From Granulosicoccus sp964390335 (GTDB taxonomy: Bacteria; Pseudomonadota; Gammaproteobacteria; Granulosicoccales; Granulosicoccaceae): a stretch of DNA of 64,000 bases. The notes beneath the pieces are model-generated. The model had not been told where the DNA came from. It saw only the letters and a program-made list of their open reading frames with translations, and ran no database searches. Where the stretch lies: positions 1 to 64,000 of the forward strand of contig CAYMHU010000021.1 of the NCBI GenBank assembly GCA_964390335.1, read 5' to 3'. Below, piece after piece: positions 18,789-26,998 of the stretch (position 1 is the first letter of the stretch; every line of letters begins with the position of its first letter). Position numbers and translations under genes: made by a program.

Positions 18789-19916
18789 ATGAATACATTC
18801 CATCCAGATTTCCTGGGCGAAACTGCGCGGCGCATTAAACTAAAGCAGTATCCAGATGTTCGCCAATTCGTGGTTCAGCACTTATATCCGGATACACTGC
18901 GACTGTTGCTGTTACTGCACAAGCATGTGCCCATCCATTGTGTGGTTAGCATTGGCTACTCTGGTAATGAGCATGTCATAAAACAGTTAGCCGCCGCTGG
19001 AATTAAAGTTGTTACCCCTTCATATGAAGAACTGGTAACAACAATCAATCATGAACTGGAACAAAGCCTACGCTATTGCCAACAACACGATCGCCGATTG
19101 CTTATTCACGAAGTAGGTGGGTATGCGGTCAAGAGTTTGCATGAACATCATCTGTCCTATCTCGACGTTGTGGTCGGTGCAATCGAGGTGACCAAGCAAG
19201 GTGTCTGGGTTGCCGAACAATTACCCAAGCTTGAGATTCCGCAAGTGAATTGCGCGCAAACCCGTTTAAAGCAGGTTGAAGGGAAAATGGTTGGCGAAGC
19301 TGTGGTGACGGCTTTGGATGTAATATTGCGCGAGCTGGGTTATGCCATCGTGGGCAGGCAAGCACTGGTGCTTGGCTATGGTTGGGTTGGTAAAGGAACT
19401 GCGGTGAGTTTGCGTCAGCGCGGTGCACAGGTTTTTGTGCAAGATAAAGACGTTATACAGTGTGTTGATGCCATGGTGGACGGTTTTGTAGTGCCCAATA
19501 ACGCCGGTAAGCCGAGTGCCTTACCTGCAATTGTTATTGGTGCAAGTGGCCATCAATCAATCACTGCTGATTTGATCGATCAACTGCCTGATAGAACGTT
19601 TCTGGTGAGCGGAGCATCGAAAGATCATGAAATCGATTTGAAATATCTCGCTCAACAATGCACAGAAAAAACGTCGATCCACAAACATGTTGAGGCCTAC
19701 ACCTTTCCAGATGGAAGAGTGCTATTTTTGGTAAACAAGGGTTTTCCCGTTAATTTTACTAGCGCAAGTGTGCCGGATGAAATCGTGGAATTTCTATTTG
19801 CAGAATTGGTTATGCTAGTACCAATGTTATTAGAACAGCACCTTGAACCCGGCACGTATCCGTTGCCGGTAGATCAGGAAAGGTTAGCAGCGCAAATCTG
19901 GATGGATTTACGATAA
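18789..19916 (+). CDS. S-adenosylhomocysteine hydrolase-like NAD-binding protein
   Basis: A 375-residue protein with the NAD-binding domain of SAH hydrolase, clearest at ALVLGYGWVGKGTAVSLRQRG with the following acidic residue in VFVQDKD. The segment QTRLKQVEGKMVGEA matches the region around the catalytic Lys and Asp of SAHH but is altered (Lys kept, Asp position occupied by Glu or shifted). The canonical DDGGD and EETTTG blocks are replaced by HEVGGY and IEVTKQG. It is also shorter than true SAHH (about 430-470 residues). It is therefore a diverged paralogue, perhaps a dehydrogenase or an SAH-sensing protein, rather than AhcY. It forms a two-gene set with the methyltransferase. Confidence 0.7.
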   Translation: MNTFHPDFLGETARRIKLKQYPDVRQFVVQHLYPDTLRLLLLLHKHVPIHCVVSIGYSGNEHVIKQLAAAGIKVVTPSYEELVTTINHELEQSLRYCQQHDRRLLIHEVGGYAVKSLHEHHLSYLDVVVGAIEVTKQGVWVAEQLPKLEIPQVNCAQTRLKQVEGKMVGEAVVTALDVILRELGYAIVGRQALVLGYGWVGKGTAVSLRQRGAQVFVQDKDVIQCVDAMVDGFVVPNNAGKPSALPAIVIGASGHQSITADLIDQLPDRTFLVSGASKDHEIDLKYLAQQCTEKTSIHKHVEAYTFPDGRVLFLVNKGFPVNFTSASVPDEIVEFLFAELVMLVPMLLEQHLEPGTYPLPVDQERLAAQIWMDLR

Positions 19917-19921
19917 AACAG

Positions 19922-22000
19922 CTAGGCCGCTTTGTTGGTTTCGAAGTTTGCGTCGAAATCCATTGGCGTGTGTGTTTTTAGAAATTCCAGCCACGAATCG
20001 TGACGCACTGGCTTACTAAAAAAGAATCCCTGCAGCTCGTCGCATTCATGAGTTCGCAGCCACTTAATTTGCTGAATAGTCTCAACACCTTCAGCAACAA
20101 CACGTAAGCCCATAATCTTACCCATACCCAACACCAGCTCCAACAAAGCTGTGTCGTTCATATCTCGCAAGAAGCTTCGATCAATTTTTAATGCATCGAG
20201 CGGATATTTTTGCAGGTAAGCAAGGTTTGAATACCCCGTTCCAAAGTCATCCAGGGAGAAAGCAACCCCGTGTTCGTTGAGCTCGTGCATGATGTTCAAG
20301 ACTTCATCCTGATCAACTATCAATACAGATTCAGTAATTTCGAAATCTACCATGCCAGGTTTTGTACCGGCTTCCTTCATAACCTGCTTGACGTGGTCAA
20401 CAAAATTGACCGATAAGAATTGTTTGGGTGAAATATTGATGGATACCGGAACATTGTATCCTTGCGCTTGCCAATTAGACTGATCGAGCATGGCTTGCCT
20501 CATGACCCATCGGCCCACCTGCACGATCATGCCTGTTTCTTCTGCAATGGTTATAAACTCGATTGGACTTATTCTGCCTCGAGTTGGGTGCTTCCAACGA
20601 ACCAAAGCCTCAACACCAGTAACTTCACCAGTTGCTGCAGCTATTTTTGCTTGATAATGTAATTCGAACTCGTTTTTCTCAATAGCGTTAGCAAGGTCTG
20701 TTTCCAGTGTTAAGCGATCTTTCGATATGCGGTCCATGCGCGGCTCGAAAAATCGATAGCCGTCATTTAACGTTTTGGCAGCGTCCATTGCAATATCTGC
20801 ATGCTGCATAAGCTCTGTGGTGCTAAAGCCATCTTTGGGGTAAGTACAGATGCCCACGCTAGGAGTAATACGCAGTTTATGCTCGGAAAACTCGATGGGA
20901 TCGGTTAGCTTGGCAAGCAGTAAATCTGTGAAGTCAACTATTTGATCTCTGTTGTCTACATGCTTCAACAACACCACAAATTCGTCACCACCTAAGCGGG
21001 CAACTGAATTCGGTTCCGGCACTAAAGAGACCAGCCTGTTTGCGAATGCCTGTAGCAGTTGATCGCCGAGCGCATGCCCCAGCGAATCGTTAACAAGCTT
21101 AAAGCGATCTAAATCCAGCAATAAAATAGCGAACTGTGTAATGCCTTTATTACATTCTTCAATTTGTTCTTCAATGTTCTGCATTAATGCGACGCGGTTG
21201 GGCAGACCGGTCAAGGAATCGGTTTGCGCTTGTCGCAGCGCTTCTTGTTGAGCCAATCGTTTCGCTGTGACATCTATGCAACTAACCAGTATGGAATAGT
21301 CGCCTGTAACAGGGTCAGGGCTTATTTGGAAATTCATTGAATGCCAGGCCAAACCGGATGATGTACATACGAGGCATTCCATATCACTGGTGCCGGTTTC
21401 TCCCAGCTCTTGTTTGATGATCTCAATATCGCTGCGGTTTACCAATTGCTCATGCAAGCTCATTTGTTCACGGGCTGCCACACTTCGTGCAGCAGGGTTT
21501 GAATAGATCAACCGCCAATCGGAATCATACAGACTGATCATGGCCGAAGTATGCATTAGAGCTTGGGTGCTGTGCAGGGTATCTGAATCGGCGTCGTCAT
21601 TTTCGTACAGCAGATGAATCATCAACGCGGCACGGCCATCTTCAAGCGAGAAAGGCGAAAATACAACCTCAGCTGTTTGAGGTTTATCGTTAGGATAAAC
21701 GGTCCAATGCTCATTAAATGATTGATTGTTGCTGTTGCAATCGTTTTGATATTGCAGCAACCGTTGGTGAACAGAAGTCGACATTCCTTCAGACATATCG
21801 CGACTTTTTAAATCTTCGAGCGATTTGGCTTTCCAGAAATCAAGGCCGCTTTTATTGGCCCATGCGATGCACAAGTTGTCTACATCGAAGATCCAGACTG
21901 GCGCGCGCAAGAAACTGAGGTGTTCGAAACGACTATCCTTAGCAATTGTATAAGGCTCATTCCCGTTTGAATCAGCTAATGGCGTCGGTGACCGTTGCAT
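19922..22000 (-). CDS. PAS-GGDEF-EAL cyclic-di-GMP turnover protein
   Basis: A 692-residue cytosolic protein with two PAS-like regions (about 25-130 and 145-245), a GGDEF domain (about 260-420) and an EAL domain (about 430-680). The cyclase site is intact as VARLGGDEFVVLL. The residues before it (EPNSV) lack the RxxD inhibitory site. The phosphodiesterase site also looks intact: GVEALVRWKHP, NISPKQF, FEITESVLI, DDFGTGYSNLAYL, LKIDRSFL and VAEGVET. Both activities are therefore possible, with the PAS regions as the likely switch. It has no transmembrane segment. It converges with the SAHH-like gene, ending 5 bp from it. Confidence 0.92.
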   Translation of the reverse strand: MQRSPTPLADSNGNEPYTIAKDSRFEHLSFLRAPVWIFDVDNLCIAWANKSGLDFWKAKSLEDLKSRDMSEGMSTSVHQRLLQYQNDCNSNNQSFNEHWTVYPNDKPQTAEVVFSPFSLEDGRAALMIHLLYENDDADSDTLHSTQALMHTSAMISLYDSDWRLIYSNPAARSVAAREQMSLHEQLVNRSDIEIIKQELGETGTSDMECLVCTSSGLAWHSMNFQISPDPVTGDYSILVSCIDVTAKRLAQQEALRQAQTDSLTGLPNRVALMQNIEEQIEECNKGITQFAILLLDLDRFKLVNDSLGHALGDQLLQAFANRLVSLVPEPNSVARLGGDEFVVLLKHVDNRDQIVDFTDLLLAKLTDPIEFSEHKLRITPSVGICTYPKDGFSTTELMQHADIAMDAAKTLNDGYRFFEPRMDRISKDRLTLETDLANAIEKNEFELHYQAKIAAATGEVTGVEALVRWKHPTRGRISPIEFITIAEETGMIVQVGRWVMRQAMLDQSNWQAQGYNVPVSINISPKQFLSVNFVDHVKQVMKEAGTKPGMVDFEITESVLIVDQDEVLNIMHELNEHGVAFSLDDFGTGYSNLAYLQKYPLDALKIDRSFLRDMNDTALLELVLGMGKIMGLRVVAEGVETIQQIKWLRTHECDELQGFFFSKPVRHDSWLEFLKTHTPMDFDANFETNKAA

Positions 22001-22206
22001 TATCCAGCTTTCTCTAACAGCATTTTCGCGGTTGTTGTTAGGGTATTCGGCCTCTTTTCCAAGCGCTTCACATATTTTGTGTTACATGGAGAAGCAGGTC
22101 ACATTCGGAGGGAGCCAACACCATCAATGTCAGACAGGCGGAGGTTGAAATCTCGCTGAAAGCTTACGTATCCTATTGAATTAACTGGCAAAGGGAGTCG
22201 CGTTGA

Positions 22207-22600
22207 TCAGGTCTCGGCGAATGCCTGCAATCTGGGTTCGGTGGGTTCGCATACCAAGCCGGGAGCTGCGTGCAATTGCACATAGCCTTGTTCGATAGAC
22301 ATCGCATCACCGCACAGCTCTGTTCTGAGTTTATTCTGATTGACATCCATCTCGCAAACTGTGTTTTCCCCAATTGCAGCAGTCACGCTTAAGGCCGCCA
22401 TCTGACCAACGGCTGTGCCCATAAAATGCGGCCATAATTTACACCCCTTAGGTAATTCCGATGCCAGTTTCAGTGCACCAGTAACACCACCCCATTTAGC
22501 AACGTCCGGTTGCAACACTTTCATACCGGCATTTGCCATAGAAATGAAGTTGTCATGTCCATATATATTTTCTCCACCAGCCAAGGGGATCGTTGTCGAA
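22207..22600 (-). pseudogene. Enolase-superfamily (mandelate racemase/MLE) enzyme, C-terminal remnant
   Basis: Only the last 125-130 codons remain. The readable part starts near TIPLAGGENIYGHDNF, the barrel-strand motif in which the Glu of GEN binds the metal in mandelate racemase-type enzymes, and continues through VLQPDVAKWGGVTGALKL and WPHFMGTAVGQMAAL to a stop at 22207. Everything upstream that should encode the N-terminal cap and first barrel strands (about 250 residues) is missing. In frame the sequence hits a stop at about 22615, where a different gene fragment on the other strand takes over. It is either a deletion remnant or one side of a chimeric join. Members dehydrate sugar acids. 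Confidence 0.75.
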
Positions 22601-22872
22601 CCAGGGATTGGTTATATTTGCGGCATAAAGATGAGCGTGTTCTGTTGTTTGATGAACGCAAAGATTTTCATGAACAGAATAATCTGGTACATGATTCATC
22701 TTATGAGCTGCTTATGGATGAGTTTGATGAGTTGATAACGCAGCATATGCAAGCCACCGGCGACGATTGGGATATGGCCGCTGATTTTCCACCGCCGGAT
22801 TTCTTAACGCATGCCGAAGCGAAGGTGTACCTCGAGCAGGAATTGTTACCCAGTGCTATCCACGTGCCGTAG
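22596..22872 (+). pseudogene. Sulfatase, C-terminal remnant
   Basis: About 92 codons that look like the end of a type I sulfatase: RTRDWLYLRHKD, LFDERKDFHEQNNLV, then ELITQHMQATGDDWDMA and a short tail ending at 22872. This matches the usual pattern in which the C-terminal sheet is followed by LYDLxxDPxExxNL. No catalytic domain, no CxPxR motif and no start are present. The frame can be read back to 22510, but that part is antisense to the enolase-superfamily remnant and is not sulfatase-like. The two remnants face away from one shared junction near 22595-22605, so both lost their 5' ends together. Confidence 0.65.
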
Positions 22873-22901
22873 CTAATACCTGTTGATGGATAAATACAAA
22901 A

Positions 22902-24494
22902 ATGCCTAAACCTCAATTCGATGTAGCTATAGTTGGAGCAGGATTTGCCGGTCTGTACTTGCTACACCGATGTCGGCAGCTGGGTTTAACTGCTCGCATC
23001 TGGGAAACCGGAGCTGGCGTTGGGGGCACATGGTATTGGAACCGATATCCTGGTGCGCGTTGCGATATCGAAAGTATGCAGTATTCGTATCAGTTTGATG
23101 ATGCATTGCAACAGGAATGGAATTGGTCGGAGCGCTATGCGCCACAAGCTGAAATTCTACGCTATGCCGAGCATGTTGCAGAGCGCTTCGGTTTGCTTGA
23201 TGGTATCGACTTTAACCGTAAAGTGGACAGTGCAGTTTACTCAGAGGCCAATGCCTACTGGACCTTAAGCAGTGAAAACGGTGCCACGCTAACCGCTCGA
23301 TTTTGCGTCATGGCAACCGGTGGTTTATCTGCGCCCAATTGGCCGCCCATTAAAGGATACGATTCGTTCAGTGGTGGTATTCATCACACAGCGCGTTGGC
23401 CGCACGAAGGTGTGGATTTCCATGCTAAGCGGGTAGCGGTTATTGGCACTGGTTCATCCGGCATACAATCCATCCCGCTCATTGCCGAACAGGCCGATCA
23501 TGTTACTGTGTTTCAACGGACACCCAACTACTCAATACCGGCTCATAACAAAGCCATGGATCCTGAACATATGGCTGACGTAAAAGCGCATTATGCAGAT
23601 TTGCGAGCTCGTGCCAGAACACGACTGACCGGCATTGACGGTCGAGTTAACAGTGGGTCCGCATTCGATGTGTCAGATGAGGAAAGGTTTGCCGAATTTG
23701 AACGTCGATGGCAGGAAGGTGGACTATTGTTTATGCAATCTTATGGTGATTTACTGACTGATAAGGCTGCAAACAATGCGCTGGTAAAGTTTGTCCATCA
23801 GAAAATTCGGGGCATAGTAAACGACCCTAATACAGCGGATATGTTATGCCCGGATAATATCATCGGAGGTAAGCGAGTCTGTGTTGATACCAATTACTAT
23901 GCAACGTATAACCGCGAAAACGTCAAACTCATCGATATTCGAAAACAACCAATCGATGAGATAAATGCATCTGGACTAAAGCTCGGTGATACCCAAATTG
24001 ATGTTGATATTATTGTTGTGGCAACTGGATTTGATGCGTTAACCGGCGCGCTAAACCGTATCGATATTCGTGGCAAGCACAATGCCTCGCTAAAAGAACG
24101 CTGGGCCGAAGGTCCGAGTAGTTATTTGGGTTTGGCCATGTCTGACTTTCCAAACTTATTTACCGTAACAGGACCCGGTAGCCCATCCGTGTTAACGAAC
24201 ATGCTTCCTACCATAGAACAACATGTTGAATGGATTTCAGATTGTATTGCGTATGCTAGACAAAACCAGCACACCATTATTGAGGCGAACGCCGATGCCG
24301 AGCAAGAATGGTGGCTGCATGTGCAGGCGGTCGGGCAACGCGGTTTAAAGCAAACCACCGATAGTTGGTATTTAGGGGCGAACGTCGCAGGTAAAGCTCG
24401 GGTGTTTTTACCCTATAATGGTGGCTTTCCTGCGTATTGTCAAAAGTGTAGTGAGGTAGTTGAAAACGGCTATCAGGGTTTCAACTTTAGTTAA
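22902..24494 (+). CDS. Baeyer-Villiger-type flavin monooxygenase
   Basis: A 530-residue FAD/NADPH monooxygenase. The FAD Rossmann motif is VAIVGAGFAGLYLLHRC, and the NADPH Rossmann motif is VAVIGTGSSGIQSIPLI. Between them lies FSGGIHHTARWP, an exact fit to the Baeyer-Villiger fingerprint FxGxxxHxxxWP. The following motif VVATGFDALTGAL is also as in cyclohexanone and phenylacetone monooxygenases. Expected chemistry is insertion of oxygen next to a ketone, giving an ester or lactone. The ketone cannot be predicted. It starts 30 bp after the sulfatase remnant and has no obvious partner esterase beside it. Confidence 0.88.
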   Translation: MPKPQFDVAIVGAGFAGLYLLHRCRQLGLTARIWETGAGVGGTWYWNRYPGARCDIESMQYSYQFDDALQQEWNWSERYAPQAEILRYAEHVAERFGLLDGIDFNRKVDSAVYSEANAYWTLSSENGATLTARFCVMATGGLSAPNWPPIKGYDSFSGGIHHTARWPHEGVDFHAKRVAVIGTGSSGIQSIPLIAEQADHVTVFQRTPNYSIPAHNKAMDPEHMADVKAHYADLRARARTRLTGIDGRVNSGSAFDVSDEERFAEFERRWQEGGLLFMQSYGDLLTDKAANNALVKFVHQKIRGIVNDPNTADMLCPDNIIGGKRVCVDTNYYATYNRENVKLIDIRKQPIDEINASGLKLGDTQIDVDIIVVATGFDALTGALNRIDIRGKHNASLKERWAEGPSSYLGLAMSDFPNLFTVTGPGSPSVLTNMLPTIEQHVEWISDCIAYARQNQHTIIEANADAEQEWWLHVQAVGQRGLKQTTDSWYLGANVAGKARVFLPYNGGFPAYCQKCSEVVENGYQGFNFS

Positions 24495-24549
24495 AACAGT
24501 TGCGCTGTTGAACGCGATTTGCTTGTAAGTACGTTCAGCAACGTCAATA

Positions 24550-25122
24550 TTATTGTTTCCAATGACGCACCGGGCCTGTGTCTAAATGAATGAATCCCGC
24601 CTTGGGATAGTAGCCAACTCCTCCAGCATTCATTGCCAGTGCAAGTTTGTGCAACTTGCTCATACTGGCGTTGTTGACACTTAGATCGATAGCTTGCCCG
24701 CGCATGTGATAACTTTTAAGCGCAACACCATCGGATTTTTTTCGTAAGTTCTGATTGGTTTTAGGAGTCCTGTAGCCGGAAACCACTCTGAACTCGGTGT
24801 TCTTGCCTAACGATTGTTGCAGTTGCCACAATTGCTCAAACAGTTTTACATCCATAGCGGTCGTTTTATTTTCACGATGATCGCGTAACAAAGTATTTAG
24901 TTGATGCAGAGCTACATCGTCGTACGCTTCGTTTTTATAGAATGCAACGGTTAACGTTTCGCGCGTGTGGATATTAAAACATCGAATGGATTTTGTAATC
25001 GATGTTCGCGATTTAGCCACAATAGCTTCACTAAAGCCAAGTGAAGCACATCCTCCAACGAGTGATACGCTAGCGCATCTGGTAATAAACGATCGACGGT
25101 GATTAACTTGTTTGTCCTGCAT
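24550..25122 (-). CDS. DUF882 / M15-type peptidase, exported
   Basis: About 190 residues with the start at 25122, where GGAG stands 8 bp before ATG; a longer frame begins at 25158 but lacks this site. The N-terminus NHRRSFITRCASVSLVGG is a twin-arginine-like signal. The C-terminal domain is of the YcbK/DUF882 type, related to D-Ala-D-Ala carboxypeptidases, with zinc ligands in KSYHMRGQAIDLSV (SxHxxGxAxD) and in FIHLDTGPVRHW. It probably trims or remodels peptidoglycan peptides in the periplasm. Usual family length is about 180-200. It is a single gene converging on the monooxygenase gene. Confidence 0.85.
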   Translation of the reverse strand: MQDKQVNHRRSFITRCASVSLVGGCASLGFSEAIVAKSRTSITKSIRCFNIHTRETLTVAFYKNEAYDDVALHQLNTLLRDHRENKTTAMDVKLFEQLWQLQQSLGKNTEFRVVSGYRTPKTNQNLRKKSDGVALKSYHMRGQAIDLSVNNASMSKLHKLALAMNAGGVGYYPKAGFIHLDTGPVRHWKQ

Positions 25123-25314
25123 TTTACAAACTCCAGCACAGTGTAATGATACGCGCAATAAGAAAATTACTTGGTTTTTAGGATATCGACTACTTATATA
25201 TCCAAATTGATATTTTGCTTACTATTACCGGAATTGCGTTTGTACAAGAATGTGATGCAATAGTGTGTGGATGCAGAAACGTGATTTAACACTGCGTTGG
25301 TGTTCCGATAATTT

Positions 25315-26256
25315 TCAATCGAACACCAGCCGAAAACCTTGGTGAGTTGTGCTGGTATCGGGCGTGTTGCCGGTTCGAGCGGCAATGCGATAGCGAAAAC
25401 AGTAACTCTTATGGCACAGAAATGATCCGCCTTTTAAGAGTTTGCACCCCTTATAGTGTTTTGCATGTTGTCGCGATTCTTTTGAACGGCCTGTTATTTT
25501 CATACGCCCTGATGTCCACTCCCACACGTTACCGCACATATTAAACAGACCAAAGTTGTTTGGCTCGAATGACTCAGCAGGTGCGGTGGCAGCAAACCCA
25601 TCCGCAGCGGTATTGTTCGATGGAAAGTCGCCCTGCCAGATATTGCAAGGCAGGTAGGAAAAATCGTTTGGTTCCTGATTACCCCATGGGAACAAGATGT
25701 CACCCGAGCCACCGCGCGCAGCGTGCTCCCATTCTGCTTCACTGGGTAACCTGCCACCGGCCCATGTTGCAAACGCGGTTGCATCGTTCCATGACACATG
25801 CACTACGGGGTGTTCCGCTTGCAATTCAGTGGGTGCGTCCGGTCCACTAATGGCGTGCCAGCAAGCGCCTTCGACTTGCCGCCACCATTGGGTTTGGGCA
25901 ACTGCTCGGGTTGCTTTGAAATTAGGTGGTAGCTGATTCAGAAAAACAAATGACCAACCCAGTTTTTCCGCATCTGTTTTATAGCCTGTAGCTTCAACAA
26001 ACTCTGCGAACATGGCGTTGGTTACCGTTGTTCGCATAATCTGAAATGGTTTGATTTCCTTAGTTCTACAGGGTGATTCTTCGTCCAGTGGTAGAAAAGG
26101 CGAATCGGTGCCATGCAACGCATCGCCACCGGGTATATCCACTGCATTAAATGGCTGTGAGCGGCGTTGAGTTATGTTTTCTGCGGATTGTGGGGAGCCG
26201 TCAGAGTGTTTTATGGGTGTGCAACAAGGTTGGCGATTAGCAGCGGGATTATTCAT
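25315..26256 (-). CDS. Formylglycine-generating enzyme (sulfatase-modifying factor)
   Basis: A 313-residue FGE-sulfatase domain protein that oxidises the Cys of the CxPxR motif of sulfatases to formylglycine. The active-site pair is Cys281 and Cys286 in GGSFLCHKSYCFRYR, corresponding to the redox Cys pair of human and bacterial FGE (often written C336/C341). Other family blocks are VHVSWNDATAFATWAGGRLPSEAEWE, GLFNMCGNVWEWTSG and HQGFRLVFD. It lacks a signal peptide and so acts on cytosolic sulfatases, such as the two CMPNR-type enzymes at 32.4 and 59.6 kb. It follows the GST gene by 12 bp and is likely cotranscribed with it. Confidence 0.93.
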   Translation of the reverse strand: MNNPAANRQPCCTPIKHSDGSPQSAENITQRRSQPFNAVDIPGGDALHGTDSPFLPLDEESPCRTKEIKPFQIMRTTVTNAMFAEFVEATGYKTDAEKLGWSFVFLNQLPPNFKATRAVAQTQWWRQVEGACWHAISGPDAPTELQAEHPVVHVSWNDATAFATWAGGRLPSEAEWEHAARGGSGDILFPWGNQEPNDFSYLPCNIWQGDFPSNNTAADGFAATAPAESFEPNNFGLFNMCGNVWEWTSGRMKITGRSKESRQHAKHYKGCKLLKGGSFLCHKSYCFRYRIAARTGNTPDTSTTHQGFRLVFD

Positions 26257-26268
26257 AAAGCGTTTAGT

Positions 26269-26883
26269 TCAGTTTGCAACTGTTGCTAGCATTGACGGAC
26301 GATTAGAAAACGCCGAGTGCCATGACAGTAATTCAGAACGGTTATTTCGCCAATCGTCCCAGCCTCCCAGCTCAGCCCTGAAATCAAGGTATCCTAGTGC
26401 ACAGCCCACAGCAATGTGTGTGATATCTATGGGGCCATTCAAGTGTGGCATCCAACGCTGTTCTATTGCATCCAGCCCGCGCTTGATCTTATCTCGATGT
26501 GCGTTTAACCAATCCTGAGATCGCTCTGACTCGCTGCGACAACGCATTTCGTAGGAACATAGCACAGCCGAATCGAGTATGGCATCCACATGTGCTTCCA
26601 ATACCAGCGTGGCAAACTCTTTTTCATCGGTTGGGTAGAGGGCCAGGTTGAATTGCTTGCTGAGGTAGCGCGTGATGACTCTGCTGTCATAGATGGACGT
26701 GCCATCGTCAAGCACTAAACATGGAATTCTGCCAGTTGGATTAGCATTCAATGCATTAGTGCTTGGTGCTACGGGAGAACCGAAACCGTCAATCAGCTCA
26801 ACGGCATCTATTTGATTGGCCTCGTGCAGTACGACCATGACTTTTCTAACGAAGGGTGATGCGTTTGCATGTACCAATTTCAT
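26269..26883 (-). CDS. Glutathione S-transferase family protein
   Basis: About 204 residues, taking the ATG at 26883 so that the protein begins MKLVHANASPFVRKV, the usual N-terminus of this GST group; a longer frame starts at 26901. The N-terminal thioredoxin-like domain contains SPFVRKVMVVLHEA and the glutathione gamma-glutamyl site in DDGTSIYDSRVITRYL. The C-terminal helical domain includes THIAVGCALGYLDFR, the N-capping-box region. It precedes the FGE gene by 12 bp. A link between the two is unknown, although thiol supply for sulfatase maturation is conceivable. Confidence 0.85.
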   Translation of the reverse strand: MKLVHANASPFVRKVMVVLHEANQIDAVELIDGFGSPVAPSTNALNANPTGRIPCLVLDDGTSIYDSRVITRYLSKQFNLALYPTDEKEFATLVLEAHVDAILDSAVLCSYEMRCRSESERSQDWLNAHRDKIKRGLDAIEQRWMPHLNGPIDITHIAVGCALGYLDFRAELGGWDDWRNNRSELLSWHSAFSNRPSMLATVAN

Positions 26884-26998
26884 AGCTTGTCTCAGTTCCA
26901 ATTTTGTCGTTTAGTAATTTTACCATCTAAAGACGATCACCTCGATACCCGCTAAGTCTCGTTGTTCATCGCTAATCAGCGACGTTTAGGAGACTTGA

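Noticed and set aside
18789..19916. Functional AhcY (SAH hydrolase)
   Set aside because: Too short and the catalytic DDGGD and EETTTG blocks are replaced.
22415..22735. Plus-strand frame of 106 codons over the junction
   Set aside because: It reads antisense through the enolase-superfamily remnant and out of frame with the sulfatase remnant; it has no family likeness.
25347..25936. Several plus-strand frames of 65-96 codons
   Set aside because: They lie antisense within the formylglycine-generating enzyme gene, whose motifs are clear, and their translations show no recognisable domain.
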